From: Gnetum montanum | Lineage: Eukaryota; Streptophyta; Gnetopsida; Gnetales; Gnetaceae | Direction of reading: 5' to 3' | Assembly (NCBI GenBank): GCA_015680685.1 | Contig: MNCI01021000.1 | Span: forward strand, 310,887 to 374,886 | DNA: 64,000 bases | In this document: piece by piece, positions 1-12,749 of the stretch | How the letters are laid out: every line of letters starts with the position of its first letter | Numbering within the stretch: the stretch's first letter is position 1 | Program-made: the position numbers and the translations under genes | Notes under the pieces: generated by a model | Database searches by the model: none | Told to the model about the DNA's origin: nothing | What the model saw: the letters and a program-made list of their open reading frames with translations, nothing else

Positions 1-1400
1 TCATAGGCCTCAATGATGGTTTGTTTAGATAGCTCTTCTTCATTAGGAATATCTACCATAACATGATCAAAAATAGCTAAGTATATGATTGATTCTAATT
101 CATCCATTGATATGCATGAATCTTTAGCTACATCTTATTCTTAAAGGGTAGTATTCTTAAATAGTATTAAGTAGGTCTATGGAATTTGAATAATTTTAAT
201 TGAATTTGTAAAGCAGCATAGCAAAAGCCAATAATATGTGTATTCTATTTGTAGCTCTTTAGAAATATCCAACTACTTCCACTATAAGATAGATATAGGG
301 GTCTTGTTGAAAGCTTTTAGGATTTATCCTTTTTGATTTTTTTTTAGTTTTTTTTAGAGCCATATTTCATGGATTCCTTTGGGTATTTGTGCTATTAGTA
401 GTAGATTCATCTCTTTCTCTTGGATGCATCTTACTTCTTGATGGATTTGTGTGGTAGGGGTTTCATGCTTGAGATTATTGTAGGCTAAGAAGCCCTCATG
501 GTAGGAATTTTAAATATAACTCAAAAATAAAATCCTTAAAATATGTAGAATCATGGTCTTATTATGGTTATAAAAATAATTTTCTTACCTTTTTAGCATG
601 AATACATTTTTCTCTTGCATTTTCTTCATCTATGGATAGGGAAAACTAGGTTCTCATCATGCATGGAGTAACCAAGGCTTTGACTTTGAATAAAGAAAAC
701 ATAGCATCAACATGTAAAAAATGTTTGGATCTTGCACAATATACATGTATTTTATAAATTTATAGATCTTTAAAAACAAAGTACATAAAATTAAACATCT
801 TTCCTAAGTTAAAATGTACAAGCATTATGAGTGTAACGTTTTGAATTTGATTTTTTTGTTTAAGGTTAATGAAATCCTATAAGAAATGAACCCAAATTGT
901 GTCATAGAAACCATAAACTACTCAACTTCCCTTCACTATGAATCATATTTTTTAAGAAATCCTCTTATGATTTGTGTAGGAAAATAAGTCCTTATAGTTA
1001 TTTAATTTTAAACCTAAATCATGGTTACTTTGACTTGTTTTAATCATTCAAAACACATCAAATCTAGATGTTATGGAAGATAATTCAATTACTAGAGAAT
1101 AATAAAATTAGCTATCTTCTATTAATCTAAAAGAATATTATAAATATAAACCCATAGATGAACAAACAATCACACATTCAACAATATTACAAAGCATGAG
1201 GATTTGTAAACACACAAACAATCTACGTCAATACAATTGTTGATGTCACATATAAAATTAAGTTATACCTCTTCCTTACATATGGAAGATTGAGATCCAA
1301 CACATAGAAGAATTTACAATTGTTGATGTCACATATATAATTGATGATAGATAGGCACATAAATATCATGTAATCTCTCTAAACTCTTTATACTATCATG
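1..1400. other. AT-rich stretch without recognisable gene
   Basis: I see no coding frame or domain on either strand. The one structure is a 22-bp direct repeat at 1232-1253 and 1316-1337 (core ACAATTGTTGATGTCACATA), 84 bp apart. This may be the edge of a decayed LTR retrotransposon, but nothing anchors it. Confidence 0.5.
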
Positions 1401-1589
1401 ATGTAAAACATGCAAACATGATTAATTTTAATCACTTATAGAAACCAATACTTTTGGGAAAATTTTCCAATGATGAACTCAGAGATTCTTGACTGTTTCC
1501 AATTTTGGACTTAATATTTTCAATTGTTTGCAACTTTCAACTACCACATCAGAGCTTTTTCCTAGTCAAACAAGAAATCTATAGGCTTG

Positions 1590-1860
1590 ACAAGATGCCT
1601 CTCTAGAAATTATAACTTGAAGAAAATATGTCCTAAACTTGGCAAGACATCTACATTGGAGACAAGACATCTCCCTATTTTACAAGATGTCTCACTTCTA
1701 TTAAAGATTTATCCTACTCTAGTAGGATCTATTTCCTACTTATAAAAAATCTCTTGTAACTTTCTAGCTTTAAGGCAATATGTTTCTTGGATGACCAAGA
1801 CATCTTCTATGAATGCTCAAATCTCAAACAAGATATCTATAGAGCTCCAAGATGTCTCTC
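1590..1860. promoter_or_regulatory. Cluster of AGACATCT/AGATGTCT motifs, LTR U3-like
   Basis: The 8-mer AGACATCT or its reverse complement AGATGTCT occurs at 1645, 1665, 1685, 1798 and 1850 within about 210 bp. Three of these overlap GAGACA/TGTCTC, the canonical auxin-response-element core (1659, 1688, 1853). The same motif is dense at 5741-5996, inside the U3 part of a gypsy LTR, and looser at 24117-24267. I infer that this stretch is the U3 of a related decayed LTR. Function is not shown. Confidence 0.4.
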
Positions 1861-2469
1861 AACCTACTTAAAACATTCATTTCTCCATTGATAGATATGA
1901 AAAGTGATTTAGAAGAGGTTTCTTTATACTAGAATGTCATTCTAACATCTATAGATTATATAGCATGAGTATAGTGCAAAAATGTAAGAAAATTAAAAAG
2001 ATGAAGAGAGGGGTGTAGACCCATGCAATCACAAGACCATATATTATTTTAGAGAACATCATGATTTCTTCAAGATTAGCTAGTATACTTCCACTACTTG
2101 TACTTTATTTCTTCAAATTTGAAGAACTTGATATTTGAAGAAGTAGTGCCCTTTGGATTTTTTATTTCTTTCTTAAATTTATTTTAGACTTACCTTTTTA
2201 TTTCTTGTTCTTCTTATGATTTATCTATTTTTGGTCCTTTTCCCTTACTTCAAGAATAGTAAATATTTGTCTCTAAATTTAATATTAAATTGTAAGCCTC
2301 TCTAGGATTAGAGGATTATAGAAGAATAGATCCTATTGGTATTAAATTTTAAAACCTATAGTAATTATATAGATTAGGTCATACTCATTTCATCCTACCT
2401 TTTCTTAATGAAATAAGCTACAAAACTAAAGGTCAAAGTCCTTCAAATCTATCTCATATTATCTAAAAA

Positions 2470-5400
2470 ATTTAAGCTATGATGTATAATACCCTCCTAC
2501 CTAGATCTAGGAGAGATAACATTATGTTAGGTATAGATACCCAAAAATATTGATCATGGAAGGAGACAAGATAACATTAAACATACTAGAGAAGTGGCAA
2601 AGAAATACGTGATAATGAATAAGCCATAAATCATGAGTAAATTAATAAGACTAGTGAAAATAGAATTACAATGTCATAATAAAATTAAAAAAGGATATAA
2701 ATGTCAGAAGTATAGACATATGAGACTAATAGAAAAGCCTACTCATAAAATATTTAGCATGTAATTTATCCATCATCTAGGTACATGAAGCATAAACATA
2801 ATTAGTCTAATACATGTCCAATACATTACAATATGAAATATCATTGATAGAATATGGCTAGAAATAAATAAATTATCTAAAGTCAATGGTAATTTCAATG
2901 ATCCTCTTACTTTACCTAGCTCTGTTAACCTAAAAATAAAACAGGAGGTCAATGTGAACTAAGTGAAAAACCTTGGCACTTTCTTTGGATGATCTAAGGA
3001 TAAGAATCATGTATGGGTATATAAGGTCATGTTGACCTACAAATGCATGTTATTATAGCATAAGTACATCAAGAAACATAGATCATAAATGAAGCCAAGA
3101 GTAAATAAGATATAAAGATATGACAAGATCCAACTATTTATTTTCACTCATCAACCTGAAAACAAGTAGAATAGCATGTATTGAATTCAATTTTAAGTGT
3201 TAGAATCATTATTATGCTTTTTCTTAATCAAACCAAAATGATAAAATACTATGCATATGGATTTATTAATTAATTTTGAAGTAGATGTAGTAATAGATCC
3301 ATATTCCACTACTTGCAAGTAGTGCTAGAGGCTTTGTTACAAACTTTTTCTCTAATGTTATGGAAGAAAAAAAAAAGATCAATAGTACCTAAACTGTTAC
3401 ACTCTCCTAGAGGATGGGACTCACAATAAGTGCCATATTAATGAATTTCAATGGAGATAAAAACTAACAACTACAAGATGCCCATCATCAACCAACCATA
3501 TAATTTGGTGCTAGTTTCTAAGAAGCAATAAACAACTAAGTATTCATAAAATCCAGCCATTGATTGTAGAGGGAGCTACACAAAGATTAACCTAGTTCAC
3601 ATTACAACTATGGCTTAGATAATTAACTCCAAGGTCTTACATAATAAGAAAAGAATAGTTTAAAACTACATTAGACTCTTCAAAAAGGTATTGAAAGTTG
3701 TTAAACTTAATATCAATAACAATTTGTATCAATTACTATGAGAATCCCAAATGGATGGCCCATAAAACATGTTCATTATCTCAATGCTAATGTGAAATAG
3801 CTAATTTTTTTTGCCTAAATATGGGATCACTACCACAAAATAGGTTATCCCCTAAAATAAATTTTTTAATGATTAAGAATTACCTCTTCATTAGAAGTTG
3901 ATTTTTATTTTTAGGTACCACTTCTTACCACAAGTTATCCTTTCTGAGTAGGCACTACCTCATATAAGTCACTCTCTTTATGTAGTCACTACTTTGGGTA
4001 GGTTGTCGCTTTGTCATAGATCATCCCCTATATGATTATTGGGCATCAAGATAACATTTAGATGGATCTTTACCATATCTTCCTAGATGAGAGTATGAGA
4101 ATGAAAATAGGTCAATGATATTACTATGGTTAACTATGGGCTACTAAACTATTATAGAAACATCCATAACACCCATAATAAAAGTAAAGAAGATAAAATA
4201 TTCAAATAATAAAAAATGTTAGAAAGACATGAAAAGTTAGAATTAAGAAAAAAGAGTAAAACCCATCAAGAAAATTTACAAGGTGATTATTTTGACATCA
4301 ATACAAGAGCTGTACATACATCACCCATGTCCAAAAATGTTGAATGATAGTTTTTTCATAAAACCCTAGCTTCATAAAAAAATGTCATAATGCATAAATT
4401 TTAGTAATTCAAATCTTCAACATAGTGCATATACATCTCTCATCACTGTTTGTGCAAAGTAAGACCCAAAACTATCCATTAAATATTCATAAATTAAATA
4501 TGAAAAAAATCCAAAAGCCAACAATAAAGCACAAAAACCTATTAAACTAGAAAATACATGAGAAGATACTAAGACATCTTACCTTGAACAAAAAGCAAAA
4601 AATCTAGGAATACAAACACATGAACATAGCCACATATGAACTATGTACATAAAAATTCAATTATGCTTAGGATAATGCAACCAAGAGTATTAACTAAAGT
4701 AGATCTTCTATGTCAAATTTCAATGGATGCCAATAGTGTTCAAAGGAATGGAATATGGGGATTTAATAGAAAAAATATTCTAAAAATATGAATTTAGAAA
4801 CCCTACTACTTTTCTAGAAATAAACTTCAAAATACTAATCTAGGCCTCATATAACTCATGTAGATTTAATAAGTTATAATAAAATATTAATTTAAGTCTT
4901 CATAAAGTCATCCATAAAATTAAATTAATAGCATATCATACACATTCATAAATATAACCTATAAATCTAATTCACTTGCAACCATGCTCCAATCCATGCC
5001 ACATCAAACTCAACTCATAGGTTAGTGCAATACTAGCTATTAATGGAAAATCACAAATCATATAAATAGACATAAATCATTAAATATAAATATATGAATT
5101 AAAACTATCTAATAAGCATAAACTAAAAATGGTAACATACATCCATGAGTTTAATCAAGCATACAAATACAAGAAAATAATAATAACTTAGACATAAAAA
5201 AATATGAGGTGTTATATGATGATCTCTTTTCTTTGCTTAAATTACTCACGTTTTGTTTTTCTTAACATGAATTACATTAAGAATCAATCCCATACATGCT
5301 ACTAGTTTTACACTATGTAGGAGTGAGATTTCTTTTACCGTCAAACAAAAGTAATATCTTCAAGTATTAAGTTAGCAATTGGTATTTTTATGTGACTAGG

Positions 5401-5700
5401 TACTTCCTAAGTTTAAAATACTTATTTAATATCTTCAACTAAGCTTCAAAGACATGAATAATTCACATCATTTGAAGAATTTTAGCTTAACATAAGAAAG
5501 AATTAATTCATGCCTAAATGTTCTGACATGAATAATCTCATCTTCATCATATAGATTGAAAACTCTAAATGTGATAGAGGAAAGATCCACTAATGAAGCT
5601 CTTGGAGACCTTACATGAGGCTTGGGATTCCTCCTTCTTAAAATGCTAGGAGCATAGCATGCTCTATGCATGTAGGAACACCTCTTCCAATTCCCTTGTT
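2470..5700. other. Gene-free AT-rich DNA, likely decayed retroelement interior
   Basis: No protein domain, RNA gene or LTR boundary could be read here. Bases about 3400-3540 are recognisably similar (roughly two thirds by eye) to about 17420-17570, which lies inside the pol-less LTR element at 14502-20121. This block may therefore be the interior of a related non-autonomous element. Short reading frames here are at chance level for this base composition. Confidence 0.4.
3400..3540. repeat. Dispersed repeat copy, partner at 17420-17570
   Basis: Both copies begin with AGGATGGG, pass through a GCCAnAnTAATG block, and later share a segment resembling ACAACTTGRTGCTAG. The order and spacing of the matching blocks are conserved. 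The partner lies in the internal region of the 5.6 kb LTR element. Confidence 0.45.
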
Positions 5701-5729
5701 CTTCCCTATGTGTATGTTTTATAGGTTTC

Positions 5730-6671
5730 AAATACTAGAGAGACATCTTATAGGACTAGAAGATGTCTTGGTTGAATCCTAGGAGTGATAGAAGATTCTT
5801 AGAGTTTAGAGTATATGTCTTTCAATTGGAATTGATGTCTCAAGTTAGACATCTCTCCAAAACTTGAGGTTTCTTAGACAAGATGTCTTGGGAAATACAT
5901 CTTGCTAGTTTCTAGAGACATCTTAGAAACAATAAGAGAAATTTAGAAAATATAGTAGATGTCTTTCTAGAGAGAGGGGTTGACATAAAGATGTCTTTTC
6001 AAGGTTGGAGATGATCTGTATGAATGGGAAAATAACTAAAACACCTATCCCAATTCAGAAAATAGTTAGAATATGATGGAGAAGAATGGAAATAGCTAGA
6101 GAGAAGATGATAAGACTTAGAAAACATATGAAGAGGCTCAAGTTATGTTGAGAAAATATTTCTAGGTTTCTTATCTTCTAGTTTGTCATAAATATTGTTG
6201 TAGTCACCATTGTTGGTGTCAGAAGTAAAAGAGCTTTTGTGTGTTTGAAGAGCTAAGAAACAAAGAGTAGCTGAGCACATTGAGCAAGTGTAATTGGTGA
6301 TTGAAGCTCCAAGAGTGGTGCAATTGGTAATTGAAGCTCCAAGAGTAACTTCTGGTGTGTTGGTTTATGTGTTCTATTCTCGTGTCTTATTTGTGAGCTG
6401 AGATCTCATTCCTAGGTTATGGGAGAGATTCTATAATGGTTGTATCTTGCATTGAGAACAACCATTTTATGGTTGTAGAGCCTCATGCCCTACAATATCA
6501 TTTGAGTTTGGCAGGTTTTCATTGTTTGTGGTTTTGCAAACCAATTGTAATCTTCCAATAAATTAATTAAAAATAGCTAGTTTTGTTGTTTTCTAATTTT
6601 TTTTAACTTTGTATAATATATAGATTTAGTGATTGAAGGTGATTTATTTGTGGAGTGAACCTAATTTATCA
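5730..6671 (+). repeat. 5' LTR of a Ty3/gypsy element (left end approximate)
   Basis: The right end is set by a terminal CA at 6670-6671, followed after four bases by a tRNA-iMet-type primer-binding site. The U3 part (5741-5996) holds eight AGACATCT/AGATGTCT motifs. An internal imperfect tandem duplication with a 30-bp period lies at 6288-6346 (unit contains ATTGAAGCTCCAAGAGT). The left end and target-site duplication could not be fixed, and no 3' LTR partner was found in the window. Confidence 0.5.
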
Positions 6672-6675
6672 TTTT

Positions 6676-6687
6676 TGGTATCAGAGT
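6676..6687 (+). other. Primer-binding site (tRNA-iMet type)
   Basis: TGGTATCAGAGT differs by one base from the plant retrotransposon primer site TGGTATCAGAGC, which pairs with the 3' end of initiator tRNA-Met. Its place just after a CA-ending LTR and just before a gag-like frame fits first-strand priming for the element that follows. Confidence 0.75.
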
Positions 6688-6729
6688 CTATTTTATTATG
6701 TCTTGGAAATTGGTTAAGAATTTTGTTAG

Positions 6730-7860
6730 TTTCATATGGAACCTAAGAAGAGATAGGTATATGTCATAAATTAAGACATGAAGAGCATGAATTCTACCTT
6801 CTAGATGATGGTTTCTTTGTTAGATGAAGTCAACATAAAGGTAGATAAGAATGTTGGTCCTAGCCATATCCATATGTGTGATGTTGAAGACATATTTTGT
6901 TTAGATGAAGAATTTTCACAACCAGGGGAAGATGAAGTGGATGAAGAGGAAGGATAATCTGAATATGGAAGTGTAGGAAACCATGAAATAAGGATTCCAA
7001 TGGGAGAAAATCCTATTACTTAGATGATAACTCCAAGGAATCCAATGGTGTTAAACACTTCTTATTTAGGCAAGCTTGATGAGAAAGATGATGCAAGACT
7101 CTCGTATGTAAAACTAATGAATTTCAATGTTATAGAGGGTACCAATGAATTTTTGAATTTTCTAAAGATACTTGAAAAGCATTTATAGTTGGAAGAGGTA
7201 CCAAATAACTTACAAGTACCTTTTACTAAATCCATATTAGAGGGTATGACTTCTACTCGGTGGGAAAAGGAGTCCTAGGGTTATGAAAGACAAAATAGTC
7301 AACCTATTAAAGATTGAGATATGATGAAATATAGGTTGAAGAGAAAATTTAAATAGTCTCATCAAAGAAAAGAAACCATTATAAAGTTAAAATTCCTAAG
7401 GTAAGGTGACAATAATTTCAAAGAATTCTACATCAAATTTTCTGATCTATTCCATCAAGCTAAGGTGAACTAAGAGGAATATGAACATGCTTCAATTATT
7501 TTAGGAGGTTTTAAATTGGTGTACACCAAAATAAATTGATAAGGATTATTATTTAGCACTTAAGGCTAAGAGGAAATTAGGTGGATTTAGAAATAGGATC
7601 AAACAAAATTTCAAAGGGAGGAAGAAGGGATCAAGATCTAAGAAAGCATCCAAGACCAAATCTAAAGATAAGAAGGAAAGCCAAGATAAGAAGACTAAAA
7701 TGGAGTATGAAAAGTGAAAAACCAAGAAGAAACAAGGAAAAGAAGAAAACGTGCAATACAGTAGCTCATCGAAAATCTAGTGCTTTAGGTGTGCAGAATG
7801 AGAACACAAGCAATGGGAATGTCCACTTCATAAGAAAGCCAAGGGCAAGGATGTGAAAAC
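6730..7860 (+). pseudogene. gag: Ty3/gypsy gag with CCHC zinc knuckle, decayed
   Basis: This is the structural capsid/nucleocapsid gene of the element primed at 6676. A gag-like frame can be followed from a methionine near 6736, through an acidic segment (about 6890-6960), to a retrotransposon-gag region (about 7070-7520) with several in-frame stops. The nucleocapsid end carries a CCHC knuckle at 7781-7822: Cys-x2-Cys, four positions including a TGA stop, His, x4, Cys. A strongly basic Lys/Arg-rich stretch precedes it. No intact product is possible. The assignment to Ty3/gypsy comes from the pol order immediately downstream. Confidence 0.7.
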
Positions 7861-7959
7861 CATGGAGGTGGAAGAGACATCAAGACAAGATATGTAGATA
7901 GGTAATCCTAATGCTCTAAAAATTAAGCATATTTCTAAATTAAATTCCTATGCATTCAT

Positions 7960-9900
7960 GGGGAACATAAATTGAGAAGATCATCTTAATAGGAAATTAT
8001 TGTTCTAGATTGAGGCTAGTTGTTTACTTAGTAGGAAATGGATTCATGTTTTAATTGATGGAGGAGCATAAGGGAATGTTATTTCTTCTAGGGTAGTTTC
8101 TAGATGGGTTTAGTAACTAATCCTTGTCCAAGATCCTATAATATTCATTGGTTATCGAGAGATTTTTCCCTAGAGGTAAGGGAACAATGTACATTGAAAT
8201 TTAATATTGGAAGTTTTTCTAATGTGGTGAATAGTGATGTACTTCCAATAGATTTTGCTAATGTAATTCTTAGTAGATCTTGGAATTTTAACAATGGTGG
8301 TTAGTTTGATGAAGCAAGAAATGTGTGAAGTGTTGCTAGACGTGATGGAATCTATAATTTGATTCCTACAATAGTTAAACAAGTGAGGTAGCAAACCTTA
8401 CTTAATGCCTCCTTAATCATTCTAAGAGAGAGGGAATTGATTAAGAAACATGATAAAACTAATTTTGATTTTACTATTATGATAATAGTTACTACCAACC
8501 ATGAAAATTTGTACGTTGAACTTCTTACATGTGTGCTAGGATTTAAGGAGAAAATTTTCAAGGGTTTAAAGGGGAATTCAATGAACTACCATTGATGAGA
8601 AATGCACAACATTAGATTAAATTCATCCTTGATGCTACCATTAAAAATGAGAGAGATTACTATATGGCATCAAATCATATGGCTAAATTACAAAGGTAAG
8701 TAGAGGAGTTACTTGCAAATGGCTTCGTGAGTGAATCCATTTCTCCTTGTGCAGTTCTAGTGGTGCTAGTGCTAAAGAAGGATAGTGATGAATGGAGGAT
8801 CTACATTGATTCTAAGGTATGAATAGGATATAGTAAGGTATATGCTTTTTATTCCGAGGATGGATGATATTTCTGATGTCCTACCAATGCAAAGAATTGT
8901 AGCAAAATTTATTTGAAAACTGGTTACCATCAAATTAAAATTAACCCTAGTGATGAGTGGAAGATAGCTTTCAAGACACTCGATGGATTGTTTGAGTGGT
9001 TATTGATTCCATTTAGGTTGAAGAATGCACTTGATACATTTATGATGCTGATGCACAATGTAATAAAGGACTTTATTGGTAAGTCCTATATTATCTTTTT
9101 TAACAATATTTTTCTATATATATCTAATGAGAAAGAAGACTTGGATCACTTAAGGATGGTGTGTCTTAAGTTGGAGAAGGCATAAGTGGTGATTAATGTG
9201 AAGAAAAATCATTTATTCAAGAGAGAAATCACATATTTGTAGCATGTGATTTTTAAAAAACTAGATTCACATGAAGCTACCAAGGTGAAGGCTATTAGGA
9301 ATTAGCCAACTCCTAAGAATGTTGGCGAGGTAAGATCAGTCCTTGGTTTAGTTGGTTTTTATAGATGGTTCATCAAAACCTTTAGTGATATTTCATGGCC
9401 TATGTTTTCTTTGCTGAAAAAAAAATTCAGAACTTTAGATGCAATAATAAAACCCAAGGGATTTTTTTCTTGTTGAAAGAAAATATTACCAATGAATCTA
9501 TGCTTGTAATTCTAGAAGTTTAGAAGCTTTTTCAAGTGGAGGTGAATGCAAGTGGACTTGCCATTGTTGGGGTACTTTCAAAATAAGGTTGGCCTATTGC
9601 TTTATTTTTAAAAAGTTGAATAAGTCAAGGAAAAAATATAGTATATATCAGAACGACTTATACATTATTCTTTAAGCAATCAAGCATTGGAGGCATTACT
9701 TGTTTTCCAAAGAGTTCACTTTGATGATGGACCATAAAGCACTTTAATTTCTAAACTCATAAAAGAAGTTGTGTACAAAGAAAATGAAGTGGGTTGCATA
9801 GTTACAAGAGTTTAATTTTGTTTTAAAGCAAAAAATGAAAAAGCCAATGTGGTGACTGATGCATTATCTAGTATGCATGTGGTGAATTTTAGCATACATC
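7960..9900 (+). pseudogene. pol: Ty3/gypsy pol: protease, reverse transcriptase, RNase H (decayed)
   Basis: The domain order is protease, RT, RNase H, as in Ty3/gypsy. The aspartic protease centre is near 8055 and reads I-D-G-G-A followed by a stop, where functional enzymes have D-[ST]-G-A. RT runs about 8650-9420. It has the VEELL/NGFV and SPCAV blocks, a GYHQIKI block near 8930, an FEWLLIPF block near 8990, and the catalytic position near 9100 reading FFNN instead of YxDD. Both catalytic aspartates are therefore asparagine, through G-to-A changes. The thumb/connection block (TPKNVGEV, then FYRWFIK) lies at 9310-9380. RNase H follows to about 9900, ending at a DALSS-like block. Many stops show it is inactive. 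The lineage resembles chromoviruses, but a chromodomain is not preserved. Confidence 0.8.
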
Positions 9901-10049
9901 ATATAGAAGGAATGGGTGACTTTTCTTCTTTGTATGACCATGATGATGATTTTGGGTAGGTTTGGAGGAGCCTCAAAGAACCATTGATAAGTACGATAGA
10001 CTAGTGGAGGAACTATCATATTCAAGATGAAATGTTATTTAAGAATAAA

Positions 10050-10440
10050 AAGGTATGTGTTTCTAATTTATGATTTAGGAAAAATATTTTATTTGAAAAG
10101 AATTATAGTTGCATGGCAGGTCACATGGGTAAGGATAAAACATTGGAACTTGTGGATAAGCACTATTTCTAATCTGGAATGATAATAAGAGTTTCAAAAG
10201 TTATGAAGGAGTATTGGACATATCAAAAGTTCAAAGGAGGTAAATGTGTGAATGGACACTATATGTCTTTGTCAATTCACAAAGATCCATAGGAAATTTT
10301 GTCAATAGACTTCATGACTAATATTCCAAAGACCAAAAGTGGGAATTATGCAATTTTTGTTGTCATTGATAGGTTCTTCAAGGAGGCACATTTTATTACA
10401 TGCAAGATGATGAGTGATTCTTTTTGTAGGAAGCTACATT
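10050..10440 (+). pseudogene. pol: Ty3/gypsy integrase, N-terminal half only
   Basis: The integrase zinc-binding region begins near 10105 with a GHMGKDKTLEL block. The later CxxC pair is replaced by Tyr-Trp-Thr-Tyr (10212-10223), two Cys-to-Tyr changes. The catalytic core opens near 10300 with SIDFMTNIPKTKSG and continues through a VIDRFFKEAHFI block. The match stops abruptly at about 10440, well before the rest of the D,D-35-E core. The sequence beyond is not integrase, so the element was truncated or interrupted there. I did not find the missing half on the plus strand elsewhere in the window. Confidence 0.75.
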
Positions 10441-12700
10441 AAGTTGTAAGTTGCAATAGTTTGTAGTCTCCCACTATGAGTATGTTCAACTTGTAGCTAC
10501 TCTTAGGAGACTATCCAAAAATTTTCCTAAAAATTGAAAACCTTCAATGTGCATTTAGAAATAAACTAGAATCCCTTGGATGTGGTTTCCTAGGAAAAAT
10601 TTCTAGGTTACATTAACTTCTATCCCAACCAAAAGTATGCGAATGATGCCACTATGACCTCCTACAAGTCATAGGTACTCATAGTTAAATAAATCCATTA
10701 ATAACTAGTGTTACTCATTGTACTTGTAAACAATCATAGTTAGCTCTAAAATAGAGGAAAAATATTAATAATGTGATATCTATCAACTATAGTCAAATAC
10801 AATTCCATTAATACTAAGTTAAATTACTAGTGTGTGCTACTACGATCCATAATTAGCCACATTTTAGGTAAATCTAGAGCATTATGACTTATTAGTGAAA
10901 GTAGTGACTCTAACCATGGCTTTATGAAGGGATGTGATACACTTATGTATATCACAACTTATAGTAAAGGCATACTTGCTACATTATTTTTGATGTGAGT
11001 ACGACCTATACTAGATTAAAAGCATGAGCACAATATTATAGGTTTAGCATTGAAATTTACAATTTTTTCTTTTGGTATTGACTATGAGACAAAACAACTT
11101 GTATTTATGAGGTAAAATTTTAAATGAAGTTGGATAAGAAACTATGACTATCAAAGAGTCATAGTGTGACACCCTACTAACTAGGATATAACACCCCATA
11201 TTTTGGTTTCTTGGTATATATGTTCCTTAATCAAAATTGCGTTGCTTTGTTCTTGAGTGTCTTCTACATGTTAGTAGTTTGATATATTTTATATTTATAC
11301 ACTTTTTATTTCATGTTAATGAGCTTTCTAATGCAAGTATGAAATAATGTTATTATACAAATTTTTGGTATCTATCTATATGTATGTGTATGTATGTATG
11401 TATATTTCCATTCAAAAAATGTGTACTAATCCTATTTCTAAGTGTGATAGGATTTCACAAGAGGCTTGATTGGGAGCATGTCATTATTGTTGATCTATGG
11501 TTTACTTGATATTCATTAGTGAATATGTTATGGCCTTTCTTAACATCTTATGTTGTTAGCCACTTGAGTCATATTTAATTTAAATATTTAAATATTTTTA
11601 TTTTATAAGATTTATTAGGATATCTTTTGATAGTTGTTTATTAGCATATGATTCATTAATTTTTGTTATTTGTGAATGTTACATGAGAGTAGAATAAGTT
11701 ATGTATGTGATGAGAGAGATTAATAAAAGATGATAATTGGTGATTTTTTTTATTTTCCATGAATTTTTATAATCTTTCATCAAAACATACATGACTTTTT
11801 CATTCCAAACATCTTGATGCTTTTCAACAAATGATGGAGAGGTATTGCTAGAGATTGAAGATTATGGGATTCGAATTGGTTGTGCTTTTGAGTGGATCTT
11901 TGTTGTGTTTATTATTCTTATGTGTCTTTCATTATATAGTTTATAGGTATGTAATATTGGATCCTTTTCCATTTTATTTTGTATATGTAGGTTTTATGCA
12001 TACTATGTGATATCAGTTTTGTAAATTGACTTCTTAGATTTAATGTGTGTTTATGGAAAATATGAGTATTATTTTTGACTATTTGAGAAATAATATTTAT
12101 GTAATTATGATTTAGATTAATACTTATGTAGAAATAATTTTTGGATCTATGGGTTTCTTGATTTGGTATGTTTTTTGTTGTAATTTATTTTCCTTAGTCT
12201 ATGGTTTCAAGGTGTAGAGAATTAGTTTGGCAGATTATATGTTGGTTAGTAAAACATCTATCTATTTTTCATATTTTTTAAATAAGTTTAAATATATAGC
12301 TTTCTAGAATCCTCATGCAATTATCTAAAATTTATAAAAAATAAAATCCTAAATATATATTATAATTTTATTTATTAGAAAATATTTCTAACCTATCTAA
12401 AAATGTAGAAAATTTNAAGATTTTAAATTATTTTTTAATTATAATAAAACTTTATGGTATCTTTGAGCTATAGTCATTTTACTATTAGTCATCTTTTCTA
12501 TTCATGTTTCAGGTTGATGCATAAAGCATAGATTCATGGATTAAGTTATCTCCATATGATAGATAGCTATTCCAAGAAGCCATATAAGCTACATTTTTTT
12601 TCTATTTTCTTAATTTTCCATTGTCGAGAAGCTAGGGGTTACTTTATAAAAGTTGATTTTTCAAAGTGAATTCAAAAATGAGACATTAAAATGGACTATG
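10441..12700. other. Unassigned LTR-like DNA
   Basis: There is no coding content. An LTR-type start, TGTGACACCC, sits at 11165 after a direct or inverted cluster of CTATGACT/AGTCATAG words (10660-11165). A short (ATGT)n microsatellite lies at about 11378-11405. A single ambiguous base occurs at 12416. One or more decayed LTRs are likely, but I could not close either end. Confidence 0.35.
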
Positions 12701-12749
12701 ACTTATATTATAATCCATGAAACATGTCATGATTTACTAAGAATAGATT

